From: Pseudomonas sp. 102515
GTDB taxonomy: Bacteria; Pseudomonadota; Gammaproteobacteria; Pseudomonadales; Pseudomonadaceae
Length of the DNA: 64,000 nt
NCBI RefSeq assembly: GCF_031085165.1
Contig: NZ_JAVHTY010000003.1
Coordinates: forward strand, 248,001-312,000
Direction of reading: 5' to 3'
The translations under genes and the position numbers were made by a program. The notes beneath the pieces were generated by a model that saw only the letters and a list, made by a program, of their open reading frames with translations, was not told where the DNA came from and did no database searches. Position 1 is the stretch's first letter; each line of letters starts with the position of its first letter. This document shows positions 43,089-51,310 of this stretch, piece by piece.

Positions 43089-43245
43089 GTTATCTTTATT
43101 AACTTTATCCCTGTAGGACGACTGGTCAGCCAGGGCTCTCAACGTCTTCTGTATCGCGATTTGTAACAATGCCCACCCGAGAGGGGTCCATCAGGAGGCC
43201 CGTACGGGTTAAGGTTCCTCCTCTCACGATCGAAAAGGCGAACTC

Positions 43246-43581
43246 ATGAGCTCCAAGACCCCTCTCCTGCTGGCTGGTGCCGCGCTCTTCACCCTGCTGG
43301 CCGGTTGCGGCTCGCACGAAACCCAGAGCAGTCCAGCGGCGGCCTCCTCGGCCCCGAGCGGCGCCGTCAGCAGCAGTGGCCGTTGCAACTCCGACGCGGT
43401 CCAGGATCTGGTCGGCAAGGCCCTCTCCCCGGCCCTGGCCGAAGAAGGCCGGCAGCGCGCCGGTGCCCAGGTCGTCCGGGTGGTCCGTCCGCAGGACCCC
43501 ATGACCATGGACTTCAACTCCCAGCGGCTGACCATCACCACCAGCGCCAGCCTGGTGGTGCAGACCGCCACCTGCGGCTGA
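43246..43581 (+). CDS. Lipoprotein, I78-family peptidase inhibitor
   Basis: A 111-residue predicted lipoprotein: MSSKTPLLLAGAALFTLLAGC, with lipobox LAGC and lipidated Cys at 21, then a Ser/Ala-rich linker. The C-terminal half matches the I78 inhibitor family: RCNSDAVQDLVGKALSPALA, GAQVVRVVRPQDPMTMDFNS, QRLTITTSASLVVQTATCG, with a Cys pair likely to form a disulfide. I78 proteins inhibit serine proteases. No operon partner is seen. Confidence 0.8.
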   Translation: MSSKTPLLLAGAALFTLLAGCGSHETQSSPAAASSAPSGAVSSSGRCNSDAVQDLVGKALSPALAEEGRQRAGAQVVRVVRPQDPMTMDFNSQRLTITTSASLVVQTATCG

Positions 43582-43633
43582 CCCCTACGCTCCTCGACCT
43601 GCCGGCCCCGGCCGCGCAGGTCGGCGCGCTCCA

Positions 43634-44281
43634 CTAGAGGCCGAAGCCCTGGCGCAGGGCCGCCACACTGTGGAAGTGAAAGGCCGGACAGTGGCGTTCC
43701 AGTTCTTCCCGACTGCCGAAGCCATAGCCCAGGGCCACCGCCGCCACGCCGTTGGCCTGGGCGGCGATCAGGTCGTGCTCGCGGTCACCCAGCATCAGGC
43801 AACTTTCCGGCGCCAGGCCTTCAGTTTCCAGCACGAAGCGCAGCAGTTCGGTCTTGTCGGCGCGGGTGCCGTCCAGTTCGCTGCCATGCAGCGCGGTGAA
43901 GAACTCCGTCAGGGCGAAGTGCCTGAGGATCTCCACGGCGAACACCCGCGGCTTGGCCGTCACCAGATAGAGCCGCCGCCCGGCCGCCTGCAGATCGGCC
44001 AGCAGGTCGCGGATGCCCGCGTAGACCTCGTTCTCATAGAGGCCGGTAGCGCGGAAATACACTCGATAGGCCTCCACCGCGCGCCAGGCCCGCGCCTCGT
44101 CGAAGCCATAGTGGAGCCTGAAGCTCTCCAGCAGCGGCGGACCGATGAAGACTTCCAACGCCCGCAGATCGGGCGCCTCGATCCCCTCGGCGCGCAGCGC
44201 CACCTGGATCGCCCGGGTGATGCCCAGGCGCGAATCGGTGAGGGTGCCATCGAGATCGAACAGCAGATGAGGGTAATGCAT
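43634..44281 (-). CDS. HAD-superfamily phosphatase (phosphoglycolate phosphatase-like)
   Basis: A 215-residue soluble phosphatase. Motif I LLFDLDGTLTDS (nucleophile Asp at about 8), helical cap (about 15-85), motif II YLVTAKPR (Thr), motif III Lys in GTRADKTELLRF, motif IV LMLGDREHDLIAAQANG. It is most like the PGP/5'-nucleotidase group, and a role in phosphoglycolate salvage is possible but unproven. The ATG at 44281 follows AGGAC; the longer open frame to 44356 lies over the divergent promoter region. Confidence 0.82.
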   Translation of the reverse strand: MHYPHLLFDLDGTLTDSRLGITRAIQVALRAEGIEAPDLRALEVFIGPPLLESFRLHYGFDEARAWRAVEAYRVYFRATGLYENEVYAGIRDLLADLQAAGRRLYLVTAKPRVFAVEILRHFALTEFFTALHGSELDGTRADKTELLRFVLETEGLAPESCLMLGDREHDLIAAQANGVAAVALGYGFGSREELERHCPAFHFHSVAALRQGFGL

Positions 44282-44378
44282 GGGGTGTCCTGGCAACAGG
44301 AAATCCTGGCCAGTATGGCGAGCGGCAACAGAGATCGGTAGGCTCGACCGCTCCACTGGAAATGAGTCTTGTTCGCTG

Positions 44379-45275
44379 ATGCCGCTTTCACCTCGTTTCG
44401 TCCGTCAGAGCGCCTGGCTGGCCCTGCCGCTGCTGCTCGCCCTCGCCGCTCCCGGCCAGGCCCGCCCCATCGATCAGCCCATGAACGCCCAGGTGCTCCA
44501 GCAGCCGGGCCACGGCTATGCCTTCAGCGAACTCCAGCTGGATTCCGTCGATGGGGCCCGGCACTACCAGGTATGGATCGCCCGACCCGCCACCCCGGCA
44601 CCGGCCGCCGGCTATCCGGTGCTCTATCTGCTTGACGGCAACGCCGCCCTGGGCGGGCTGAACGCCGAGTTGCTCAACACCCTGGCCAAGCAGCCCCATC
44701 CGCCCGTGCTGGTCGCGGTGGGCTATGTGGGCGGCAAGCGCATCGACGGCCCCGGACGGGCCTACGATTACACGCCGTCGGCGCCTACCAGCGAACGCTT
44801 TCGCGAGATGGCCACCGGTGGCGCCGACGTCTTTCTCGCCTGGCTGCTGGACCACCTGGAACCGGCAGTTGGCCGTCAGGTGCCGCTGGATCCCCGCCAG
44901 CGTGCGCTCTGGGGTCACTCCCTGGGCGGGCTGTTCGTCCTCCACGCCCTGCTCACCCGCCCCGACGCCTTCGCCCAGGGCTACGCCGTGAGCCCCTCGC
45001 TGTGGTGGAGCCCTACCGTGCTGCCGCAAGATGACGAGCAATTGAAGGCGCGCTTCAAGACCCATCCAGCCCGCCTGGTGCTGCTGCAGGGCGGCGCCGA
45101 ACGCGAACTGCCCGCGCACTTCCAGAGCGAGGTCCCTGCCGATGCCACCCGGCGCCTGGCCGACCGCCTCGGCCGGATCCCCGGCATCCAGGTGCGCTAC
45201 GAGGTGCTCGCAGGCCTGGGCCACGGACCCATGCTGCCGGCCTCGCTGAAAGCCGTGCTGAGCGAGTGGCGCTAG
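44379..45275 (+). CDS. Periplasmic alpha/beta hydrolase (IroE/Fes-like esterase)
   Basis: A 298-residue secreted esterase of the PF00756 family, which includes trilactone siderophore esterases. A signal peptide (MPLSPRFVRQSAWLALPLLL, cleaved after GQARP) precedes the fold. The core has YPVLYLLDGNAALGGLN, VAVGYVGGKRIDGPGRAYDYTP, the nucleophile elbow ALWGHSLGGLFVLHALL (Ser about 184), an acidic residue in ERELPA and the catalytic His in LAGLGHGPMLPASL. Siderophore hydrolysis is an inference from family similarity; no siderophore genes are nearby. It is divergent from the HAD gene with a 97-nt gap and overlaps the end of the GNAT gene. Confidence 0.8.
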   Translation: MPLSPRFVRQSAWLALPLLLALAAPGQARPIDQPMNAQVLQQPGHGYAFSELQLDSVDGARHYQVWIARPATPAPAAGYPVLYLLDGNAALGGLNAELLNTLAKQPHPPVLVAVGYVGGKRIDGPGRAYDYTPSAPTSERFREMATGGADVFLAWLLDHLEPAVGRQVPLDPRQRALWGHSLGGLFVLHALLTRPDAFAQGYAVSPSLWWSPTVLPQDDEQLKARFKTHPARLVLLQGGAERELPAHFQSEVPADATRRLADRLGRIPGIQVRYEVLAGLGHGPMLPASLKAVLSEWR

Positions 45276-45760
45276 TCCGCCAGCCACCGATACATCACCA
45301 GGCAATCCACCAGCCCCAGGCTGGCATGGCGATAGGCCCTGGGCAGGGTGCCGACGATCTCGAAGCCGTGCTTCTGCCAGAGCCGCACCGCCACCTGGTT
45401 GCTGGCCACCACCGAGTTGAATTGCATGGCCTGGAAGCCCAGCTCGCGGGCCACCTGCAGGGAATGCTCGCAAAGGGCGCCAGCCACGCCCTGGCCGCGG
45501 GCGGCGGGGGCGACCATGTAGCCGCAATTGCAGACGTGATCGCCCGGGCCCATGGCATTGGCCTTGAGGTAGTAGCTGCCGAGAATCTGGCCATCGCGTT
45601 CGGCGACGAAGGTTGCCCGGGGCAATTCCACCCATAGTCGCCAGGCGTCGTCGCGGCTCATGTCCGGGTCGTAGGCGTAGGTCTCCCGGGCCTGGGCGAC
45701 CTGCTGGATCAGCGGCCAGACCTGATCGAAATCGGCGGCTACGAAGGGGCGAATCTGCAT
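45272..45760 (-). CDS. GNAT-family N-acetyltransferase
   Basis: A 162-residue acetyltransferase from the ATG at 45760, with GGAG 7 nt upstream. GNAT fold elements: MQIRPFVAADFDQVWPLIQQ, ATFVAERDGQILGSYYLKAN, the acetyl-CoA loop VAPAARGQGVAGALCEHSL and FNSVVASNQVAVRLWQKHGFEIVGTLP. The substrate is unknown. The longer upstream frame is a shadow of the TetR gene. It is convergent with the esterase, overlapping by 4 nt. Confidence 0.85.
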   Translation of the reverse strand: MQIRPFVAADFDQVWPLIQQVAQARETYAYDPDMSRDDAWRLWVELPRATFVAERDGQILGSYYLKANAMGPGDHVCNCGYMVAPAARGQGVAGALCEHSLQVARELGFQAMQFNSVVASNQVAVRLWQKHGFEIVGTLPRAYRHASLGLVDCLVMYRWLAD

Positions 45761-45797
45761 AGGTGACTCCGGTGGACGAAAGAGTCGCCAGTGTCGC

Positions 45798-46388
45798 CTA
45801 GCCGGCTGCCGCTGCCAAATCATCGCCCTCTTCCAGCAGTCCCTGACCGCCCTGGCGACAGGCCGCCAGCAACTCCTCGGCCAGGCCCTCGTCGTCCAGC
45901 GCCCGCGCCAGGGCCACGCCACCGATCAGGGTAGTGGCCAACTGCAGCGCCCGGGCGCGCCGCTGCGCCGGCGGTCCTGGCAGATCTCGCTCCAACCGGC
46001 TGACGAAGCGCGCGAAGAAGCGGGTGTAGCTGTCACGGATGGCGGCCTCCCGATGGGTGACGTCGGCCGCGAGAAAGGCCAGCGGACAGCGCAGCGGCTC
46101 GCCCTCGGCATGCTCGCGACTCAAATAATGCTCGACCAGCTGGCCGAGGCCTGAGCCGCCGAGACTGTCGAGCCGGGCGCTGCCGACCTGGGCGGCATGG
46201 GCGATGGCCTGGTCATAGACCTCGGTCTTGGTGCGGAAGTGGTGATAGAAAGCGCCGCGGGTGAGACCGGCATCGGCCATCAGGTCATCGAGTCCGACCG
46301 CATCGAAGCCCCGGAGGGCGAACAGCCGGGCGGCGCTGTCGAGGATGCGCTGGCGGGTCTGCGCGCGCTGATCAAGGGGCCAGGCCAT
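45798..46388 (-). CDS. TetR-family transcriptional repressor
   Basis: A 196-residue regulator. The N-terminal helix-turn-helix (about 8-55) reads TRQRILDSAARLFALRGFDA, GLDDLMADAGLTRGAFYHHFRTK. The C-terminal ligand domain resembles the TetR_C group with LRCPLAFLAADVTHREAAIR. It is divergent from a glutathione S-transferase gene, and a palindrome lies 12 nt upstream of its start. Local autorepression and control of the transferase is the natural inference. Confidence 0.88.
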   Translation of the reverse strand: MAWPLDQRAQTRQRILDSAARLFALRGFDAVGLDDLMADAGLTRGAFYHHFRTKTEVYDQAIAHAAQVGSARLDSLGGSGLGQLVEHYLSREHAEGEPLRCPLAFLAADVTHREAAIRDSYTRFFARFVSRLERDLPGPPAQRRARALQLATTLIGGVALARALDDEGLAEELLAACRQGGQGLLEEGDDLAAAAG

Positions 46389-46400
46389 GGTTGCTCCAGA

Positions 46401-46418
46401 TTATGTTCTTGAACATAA
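46401..46418. promoter_or_regulatory. TetR operator palindrome
   Basis: TTATGTTC-TT-GAACATAA has perfect 8-bp arms and sits in the 76-bp gap between the divergent TetR and GST genes. The size and symmetry fit a TetR dimer site. Confidence 0.7.
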
Positions 46419-46464
46419 GGTCTCCTTTGCCAGCATCGCGGCTTCTTTACAAGGAGTCTGCAGC

Positions 46465-47094
46465 ATGAAGCCCTATCTCTTCGGCCCCGCCTTCAGCACC
46501 CTGGTGCGCAGCGTGCGCCTCCATGCTCTGGAGCGCGGCCTGGACTTGCCCTGTGGCCTCGCCCCGGGTGGCCAGGCCATCGCCTGGCGCAGCGAGGCCC
46601 ACCTGGCGCTACATCCCTTCGGCCAAGTGCCGGTGCTGCTCGATGGCGAGCGCCGGATCTTCGAGACCCTCGCCATCTGCCGCTATCTCGATCGGCAGCT
46701 GTTGCCGGAGCGCGGCGGCAACCCGGAGCAGGACGCCTGGAGCAGCGCCCTGCTCACCACCGTGGATACCCGCCTGGTCCGCCGTTATCTGCTGCGGGTC
46801 AGCGGGCCGCGACCCGCACCCTTCCGCTCGCTGGAGGAGCAGCAGCGCGCCATCGCCGAGGTCGACACGACCCTGGCCGTGCTCGATCGCCAGCTGGGCG
46901 ACCAGGCCTTTCTCTGCGGCGCCGAGTTCTGCCTGCCCGACGCCCTCCTGGCGCCCATGCTGGACTACTTGGAGCCCCTGCCGGAACTTCGCTGGCGGGC
47001 AACCTGGCCCCGCCTCGCCGCCTACCTCGACCGCCTGCGCGTGCGACCCTCTGGCCAGGCGATCCTGGTGGCGACCGACTTCAGGCTGCGGTGA
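46465..47094 (+). CDS. Glutathione S-transferase family protein
   Basis: A 209-residue soluble protein. The N-terminal thioredoxin-like domain (about 1-78) contains GQVPVLLDGERRIFETLAICRYLD, with the glutathione-binding cis-Pro and E-T/S region. The C-terminal helical domain (about 90-205) has the N-capping motif LCGAEFCLPDALLAPMLDYL. AAGGAG precedes the ATG by 9 nt. It is probably controlled by the divergent TetR regulator, suggesting a detoxification response to an unidentified electrophile. Confidence 0.87.
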   Translation: MKPYLFGPAFSTLVRSVRLHALERGLDLPCGLAPGGQAIAWRSEAHLALHPFGQVPVLLDGERRIFETLAICRYLDRQLLPERGGNPEQDAWSSALLTTVDTRLVRRYLLRVSGPRPAPFRSLEEQQRAIAEVDTTLAVLDRQLGDQAFLCGAEFCLPDALLAPMLDYLEPLPELRWRATWPRLAAYLDRLRVRPSGQAILVATDFRLR

Positions 47095-47145
47095 GCCTAC
47101 AGGGGCTACCAGTGACCACCTACCTTCCCAACACACCGTAACCAT

Positions 47146-47179
47146 CCCCTCTCCCCCCGGGAGGGGGCTAGGGTGAGGG
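47146..47179. repeat. CCCTCACCC-type hairpin repeat, inverse copy
   Basis: CCCCTCTCCCCCCGGGAGGG followed by GGCTAGGGTGAGGG. It is the reverse complement of the repeat class seen at 38842-38880. It lies between the GST and SDR genes and may act as a terminator. Nothing else is seen in 47095-47240. Confidence 0.5.
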
Positions 47180-47240
47180 CCGCCCACCACCCCTGCCTAC
47201 CTGCTAGCCTTGGAAGCTCCTCTCCCGCCAAGGACCGCCC

Positions 47241-47999
47241 ATGACCACCGTCCACCCCATCGCCCTCGTCACCGGTGCCTCCCAGGGTATCGGCCGCGCC
47301 GTCGCCCTCGGCCTGCTGCAGGACGGCTTCCGCGTGGTCCTCGCCGCCCGCCGCGCCGAACCCCTGGAGGCGCTCGCCGAAGAAGCCCGGCAACAGGGTG
47401 GCGAAGCCCTGGCCGTACTCTGCGACGTCACCGATGCCGCTAGCGTCGAGGCGCTGTTCGCCCGCATCCGCGACACCTACGGCCGCCTGGACCTGCTGTT
47501 CAACAATGCCGGCGTCGGCGCCCCAGCGGTGCCCATCGACGAGCTGGAACTGGACGCCTGGCACCGGGCGGTCAACACCAACCTCACCGGCGTCTTTCTC
47601 TGCAGCCGCGCAGCCTTCGCCCTGATGCGGGAGCAGACACCCCGTGGCGGACGCATCATCAACAACGGCTCCATCTCGGCGCATACGCCCAGGCCCTTCA
47701 GCGCGCCCTATACCGCCACCAAGCATGCCGTGGCCGGGCTGACCAAGGCCCTGGCCCTCGACGGCCGCGCCTTCGATATTGCCTGCGGCCAGATCGATAT
47801 CGGCAACGCCGCCACCGAGATGACCGAGCGCATGGCCAACGGCGTGCTCCAAGCCGATGGCAGCACCGCCGTGGAGCCGCGCATGGATGTCAGGCACGTC
47901 GCCGACGCAGTCCGCTACATGGCCAGCCTGCCGCTGGATGCCAACGTCCAGACCCTTACGGTGATGGCGACCAAGATGCCCTATGTGGGTCGGGGCTGA
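47241..47999 (+). CDS. Short-chain dehydrogenase/reductase (SDR)
   Basis: A 252-residue classical SDR. NAD(P) motif VTGASQGIG (about 10-18), with AARR after strand 2 favouring NADP; NNAGVG (about 91), catalytic Ser in [10 protein letters not shown], and YTATK (Tyr/Lys about 158-162). The substrate is unknown. Downstream the DUF924 gene starts 52 nt after its stop on the same strand. Confidence 0.87.
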   Translation: MTTVHPIALVTGASQGIGRAVALGLLQDGFRVVLAARRAEPLEALAEEARQQGGEALAVLCDVTDAASVEALFARIRDTYGRLDLLFNNAGVGAPAVPIDELELDAWHRAVNTNLTGVFLCSRAAFALMREQTPRGGRIINNGSISAHTPRPFSAPYTATKHAVAGLTKALALDGRAFDIACGQIDIGNAATEMTERMANGVLQADGSTAVEPRMDVRHVADAVRYMASLPLDANVQTLTVMATKMPYVGRG

Positions 48000-48051
48000 G
48001 GGGTTCGACGTGGACCCCGATCAGGCAAGATCGCTAGCCGAGGAGCAAGGC

Positions 48052-48585
48052 ATGAATCCAGCAGAGGTCGTCACCTTCTGGCGCGCCGCCGGTCGCCGCC
48101 AGTGGTTCAATGGCGGCCCTGACTTCGACGCTGAATGCTGCACTCGCTTCAAGGCCGCGCATCTGGCCGCCAGCCGCGGTGAACTGGACGGCTGGGCCAC
48201 CAGCGTCGAAGGCGCCCTGACCCTCTGCCTGCTGCTCGATCAGATCCCGCGCAATATCTTCCGCCACAGCGGCCACGCCTTCGCCACGGATGGCCTAGCC
48301 CTGCAGCACGCGCGACAGGCAATCGACGCCGGCCTTGATCAGCAGATCGAAGCCGAACTGCGCGCCTTCTTCTATTTGCCCTTCGAGCACTCCGAGGCGC
48401 TGGACGATCAGCATCAGTCGCTCATACTTTTCGAGGCCTTGGGGATCGAGCACTACCGGCACTATGCGGAGGCTCATCTGGAGGTGATCGTTCGATTCGG
48501 TCGTTTTCCGCACCGAAATCATGTCTTAGGCCGGCTCAACACTCCGGACGAACAGGCATGGTTAAACGCAGGTGGCGGCTTTTAA
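48052..48585 (+). CDS. DUF924 family protein
   Basis: A 177-residue protein of unknown function, all helical and distantly TPR-like. Family landmarks: VVTFWRAAGRRQWFNGGPDFD, LCLLLDQIPRNIFRHSGHAFATD, FFYLPFEHSEALDDQHQSL, RFGRFPHRNHVLGR and the terminal AWLNAGGGF. The ATG at 48052 follows GGAG by 7 nt; the open frame upstream from 47983 is not supported. It is convergent with an Lrp-type regulator. Confidence 0.85.
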   Translation: MNPAEVVTFWRAAGRRQWFNGGPDFDAECCTRFKAAHLAASRGELDGWATSVEGALTLCLLLDQIPRNIFRHSGHAFATDGLALQHARQAIDAGLDQQIEAELRAFFYLPFEHSEALDDQHQSLILFEALGIEHYRHYAEAHLEVIVRFGRFPHRNHVLGRLNTPDEQAWLNAGGGF

Positions 48586-48631
48586 ACAAGCAGTAAAGGT
48601 ACTTCCGGTAAGCTCCAAGAAGGCCAAGCTA

Positions 48632-49081
48632 TCAAGTACCCAAACGCCGGTCGATCTTCCGGTTCAGGATGATCGACGTCTGCGTCTGCCTGACCCCTTC
48701 GAGGTTGCCGATGCGGTCGAGCAGCTCGTCGAGCTTTTCGTGGGTGGTGCAGCGCAGGAAGGCCAGGTAGTCGAACTGGCCGCTGACCGAGGAGACCTCC
48801 TCGACCTCGACCATCTTTTCCAGGGCGCGGATGACGCCGGCGGTGCTGCGCGGCAGGACGCTGATGGCGCAGTAGGCGCGCACGGCGGCCTGTTCCAGTT
48901 CGGAGCCCAGGCGCAGGCCGTAGCCCTGGATGATGCCCTCGCGCTCCAGGCGCGCCAGGCGGGTGACAACGGTGGTGCGCGCCAGGCCCAGCTGGCGGGC
49001 CAGGGTCGCATTGGAGGCGCGGGCGTTCTGTTGCAGCATGTGGATGAGCTGCCAATCGGTCGGATCGAGTTTGGTGAACAT
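48632..49081 (-). CDS. Lrp/AsnC-family transcriptional regulator
   Basis: A 149-residue regulator from the ATG at 49081. The helix-turn-helix covers DPTDWQLIHMLQQNARASNA and QLGLARTTVVTRLARLEREG. A C-terminal RAM/ligand domain follows, with AYCAISVLPRSTAGVIRAL and VSSVSGQFDYLAFLRCTTHE. It lies 61 nt downstream of hglS on the same strand and may control lysine/2-oxoadipate catabolism; this rests only on adjacency. Confidence 0.88.
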   Translation of the reverse strand: MFTKLDPTDWQLIHMLQQNARASNATLARQLGLARTTVVTRLARLEREGIIQGYGLRLGSELEQAAVRAYCAISVLPRSTAGVIRALEKMVEVEEVSSVSGQFDYLAFLRCTTHEKLDELLDRIGNLEGVRQTQTSIILNRKIDRRLGT

Positions 49082-49142
49082 CGTGGCTGCCTGCCAGGGG
49101 CGGGCGTCGGAGCCGGGGGCCGCCGACGCGGGAGCCGCCATT

Positions 49143-50474
49143 CTAGGCGGGGCGACCGAGGGCAGCCAGGGCCGCTGTCAGGGATTCACGCTGCTGGCGT
49201 TCGTACAGCGCCATCTCGTCGAGCACCGGCGCACCCAGGGCGGCTTCGAAGGCGGCGCGATTGCCGCCGCTCTGGTATTCCTGCTGGGTGCCGGCACCCA
49301 GGTTGGACTGGAAGATGCCCGCGGCACTGACCGGCAGGAAATCTTCGTAGGTGATGGGATCGGCGAGGAGCTGGCCGGCCGCGATCAGGGCCTCGGGATC
49401 GCGGCTATCGGTCGCCGCTTGGCTGCCAGGCGCAGCGCGATAGCGAAACCAGGCCAGACCCTGACGGCGCAGCTCATCCCAGTCATCGGGCAGCGCCTGG
49501 AACACCTCGGCCAGTACCGTTGCGTAGTCACTGCCGGCAGCCTTGCTGCGCTGGCGCACCTCCTGCAGCAGCTCGTCGTAACGCTGGCGACCGGCTGGCG
49601 TAAGGGCGATGCCGCGCTGTTCGATCTCGCCGAAGCGCGCCGTGTGCGAGCCCTGGACCTCGCCCTGGAAGAGGATGGGTTCTTCCAGGGCCTTGAAGCT
49701 GGTCTGGCGCAGCAGGATGGGGCACTGGCGGCGGGGCGGACCTTCGATGGTTTCCTTGGGTGCGATGCCACCGGCGGGCATCCGGGCCTGGACGGCGTCG
49801 ATGTCGAGGGTGCGCGGGGTCAGGTGGTTGATGTGCGGACCCTTGAAGCAGACCACATCGGCGATCAGCCGGTGGGCATCGTGCAGGCGCTGATAGAGGC
49901 TGGCGTCGACATTGGCCTCGCGGTGCCAGCGAAAGGTCTCCAGGGCTTCCTGAACGAAGGCATCGGCTTCCGCATCGGTGAGACCACCCTGGGCCTCGGC
50001 GCGCTCGATCAGCTCCAGCGCGCCCGGGGTGAAGATGTGGCGTGCGTACAGGACCTTTTCGGCCAGCTGGCGCAGCTCGGCGTCCTCGATCAGCTCCAGG
50101 CGCAGCAGCGAGGTGAAGACGCGAAACGGATTGACCTGCAGGGCAGCAGGCTCGACGGGGCGGAAGGCGGTGGAATGCACCGGCACCCCAGCCACGCTGA
50201 GGTCGTAGTAGCCGACCGGCTGCATACCCATCACGGCGAACAGGCGGCGCAGGGTGGCCAGCTCGGCGGCCGTGCCGACGCGAATGGCGCCATGGCGTTC
50301 CAGATCCAGGCGCTCCGCGGAATCCCCGGCGAAGGCCGGCTGTCCGGCGTTCACCTCGGCGACCAGTTCCAGCAGGGTGCCGTACTGGGGCACTTCCTGG
50401 CGGTACATCGTCGACATGGCCTGGGAAAAGCGAGTGCGGATCAGGTCCGGGGAAAGCAGCGACGCGGCGGTCAT
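49143..50474 (-). CDS. hglS: 2-oxoadipate dioxygenase/decarboxylase (HglS/YdcJ, former DUF1338)
   Basis: Fe(II)-dependent enzyme converting 2-oxoadipate to D-2-hydroxyglutarate, a late step of D-lysine/2-aminoadipate catabolism characterised in P. putida. The protein has 443 residues, near the family length. Likely metal residues are the His in GVPVHSTAFRPV (about 100), the His pair in FKGPHINHLTPRTLDID (about 205) and the Glu in ARFGEIEQRG (about 278). The conserved C-terminus is YEDFLPVSAAGIFQSNLGAG. The start ATG at 50474 gives MTAASLLSPDLIRTRFSQAM. It precedes the Lrp gene. Confidence 0.88.
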   Translation of the reverse strand: MTAASLLSPDLIRTRFSQAMSTMYRQEVPQYGTLLELVAEVNAGQPAFAGDSAERLDLERHGAIRVGTAAELATLRRLFAVMGMQPVGYYDLSVAGVPVHSTAFRPVEPAALQVNPFRVFTSLLRLELIEDAELRQLAEKVLYARHIFTPGALELIERAEAQGGLTDAEADAFVQEALETFRWHREANVDASLYQRLHDAHRLIADVVCFKGPHINHLTPRTLDIDAVQARMPAGGIAPKETIEGPPRRQCPILLRQTSFKALEEPILFQGEVQGSHTARFGEIEQRGIALTPAGRQRYDELLQEVRQRSKAAGSDYATVLAEVFQALPDDWDELRRQGLAWFRYRAAPGSQAATDSRDPEALIAAGQLLADPITYEDFLPVSAAGIFQSNLGAGTQQEYQSGGNRAAFEAALGAPVLDEMALYERQQRESLTAALAALGRPA

Positions 50475-50592
50475 GGGAGCGGCTCCTGGCTCAGGCTAGA
50501 CGTCGATTTCGACACGCCGCCGCGCGCTGCTCAAGCGATCTTTGCTCATTGGATCATTCCCCTGGGGAATGGGCGCACCGGTAGCTGCTGCC

Positions 50593-50841
50593 CTAGTGAT
50601 CCTTGTGCTGGGCCTTGGGCTTCTTCACGTGATCGGCACCGGTATCGCTGCCCGAACCGCCGCTGGAGCCGTTGTCGGCCGCGCCGACGCCGGTGCTGGG
50701 CGCCTTTTCCATGCCGTGGGTGCTGGTGGGATCGGGGCGCGCGGGGGTGGCCGGGGGATTGGTCGGGCTGGTCTGGGCTAGGGCGGCGCCGGACAGGCCC
50801 AGGCCCAGGATCAAGGTGGGAAGCAGCAGGGACGTGCGCAT
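50593..50841 (-). CDS. Small secreted protein, Gly/Ser-rich with Lys/His tail
   Basis: An 82-residue unrecognised protein. Signal peptide MRTSLLLPTLILGLGLSGAA, cleaved at ALA-QTS. The mature part is low complexity: a Pro/Thr-rich start (SPTNPPATPARPDPTSTHG), a Gly/Ser-rich middle, and a basic end HVKKPKAQHKDH. AGGAG lies about 10 nt upstream of the ATG. It shares the QT-x-P beginning of its mature part with the next gene and may be related. Periplasmic, function unknown. Confidence 0.6.
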   Translation of the reverse strand: MRTSLLLPTLILGLGLSGAALAQTSPTNPPATPARPDPTSTHGMEKAPSTGVGAADNGSSGGSGSDTGADHVKKPKAQHKDH

Positions 50842-50876
50842 GGGAGGACTCCTCTGGACGGATTCACTCCCGTTTA

Positions 50877-50901
50877 GGCACCTCCCGCGCAGGGAGGTGC
50901 C
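50877..50901 (-). terminator. Perfect 10-bp hairpin between two small secreted protein genes
   Basis: GGCACCTCCC-GCGCA-GGGAGGTGCC follows the stop of the 66-residue gene by 10 nt. No T-run follows on either strand, so it could be a terminator, an mRNA stabiliser, or an attenuator for the gene at 50593. Confidence 0.45.
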
Positions 50902-50911
50902 ACGCCGTGGG

Positions 50912-51112
50912 TCAGCTGCCGCTGGTGCTGGCCTTGTGAACCTTCTTGTGGGCCACCTTCTTGTGATGGGTCGTGGCCTGCTTGCCGGTCTTGGCCGGGC
51001 TGCTGCTGGTCGCGGCAGGCGGCGCTGCCGGATCGGCGGGCGCCGTCTGGGCGAAGGCGGCAGAGGTGGCCAGGAGGCCGGCGAGGGTCAGGCAGAGGGT
51101 GGTGCTTTTCAT
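50912..51112 (-). CDS. Small secreted Lys/His-rich protein
   Basis: A 66-residue unrecognised protein. Signal peptide MKSTTLCLTLAGLLATSAAF, cleaved at AFA-QTA. The mature region is Ala/Pro-rich then strongly basic (TGKQATTHHKKVAHKKVHKA), resembling small periplasmic acid-shock or cation-binding peptides, though I cannot assign it. GGAGTGA precedes the ATG by 5 nt. The frame reaching 51142 adds nothing useful. It is in line with the gene at 50593. Confidence 0.6.
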   Translation of the reverse strand: MKSTTLCLTLAGLLATSAAFAQTAPADPAAPPAATSSSPAKTGKQATTHHKKVAHKKVHKASTSGS

Positions 51113-51310
51113 GGAAGTCACTCCTTCGGTGGCTGATTGCACCCTCAGTTAGCCGCCTTTCGCCCGGTAAAACCGTGTCCCTTTCCACAGCCAGGGCCAT
51201 TGGTAACAAGATATTTCAATCGACTGCCAAGGCGTTAACAGTCTGGCGATCTCTTCGCCGGGGGCTCGGCTTGGGCATAATGCCGGGACGCCCCCTTACC
51301 GTAGCCGCGC

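Noticed and set aside
44350-44378. Possible Fur box upstream of the IroE-like esterase (GGAAATGAGTCTTGTTC)
   Set aside because: Only one half resembles the Fur consensus; the other half has too many mismatches, and no siderophore genes are nearby.
50619-50635. Third parS-like site (TTCTTCACGTGATCGG)
   Set aside because: Only the central TTCACGTGA fits; the outer bases of the palindrome do not match, unlike the two full sites at 32999 and 60022.
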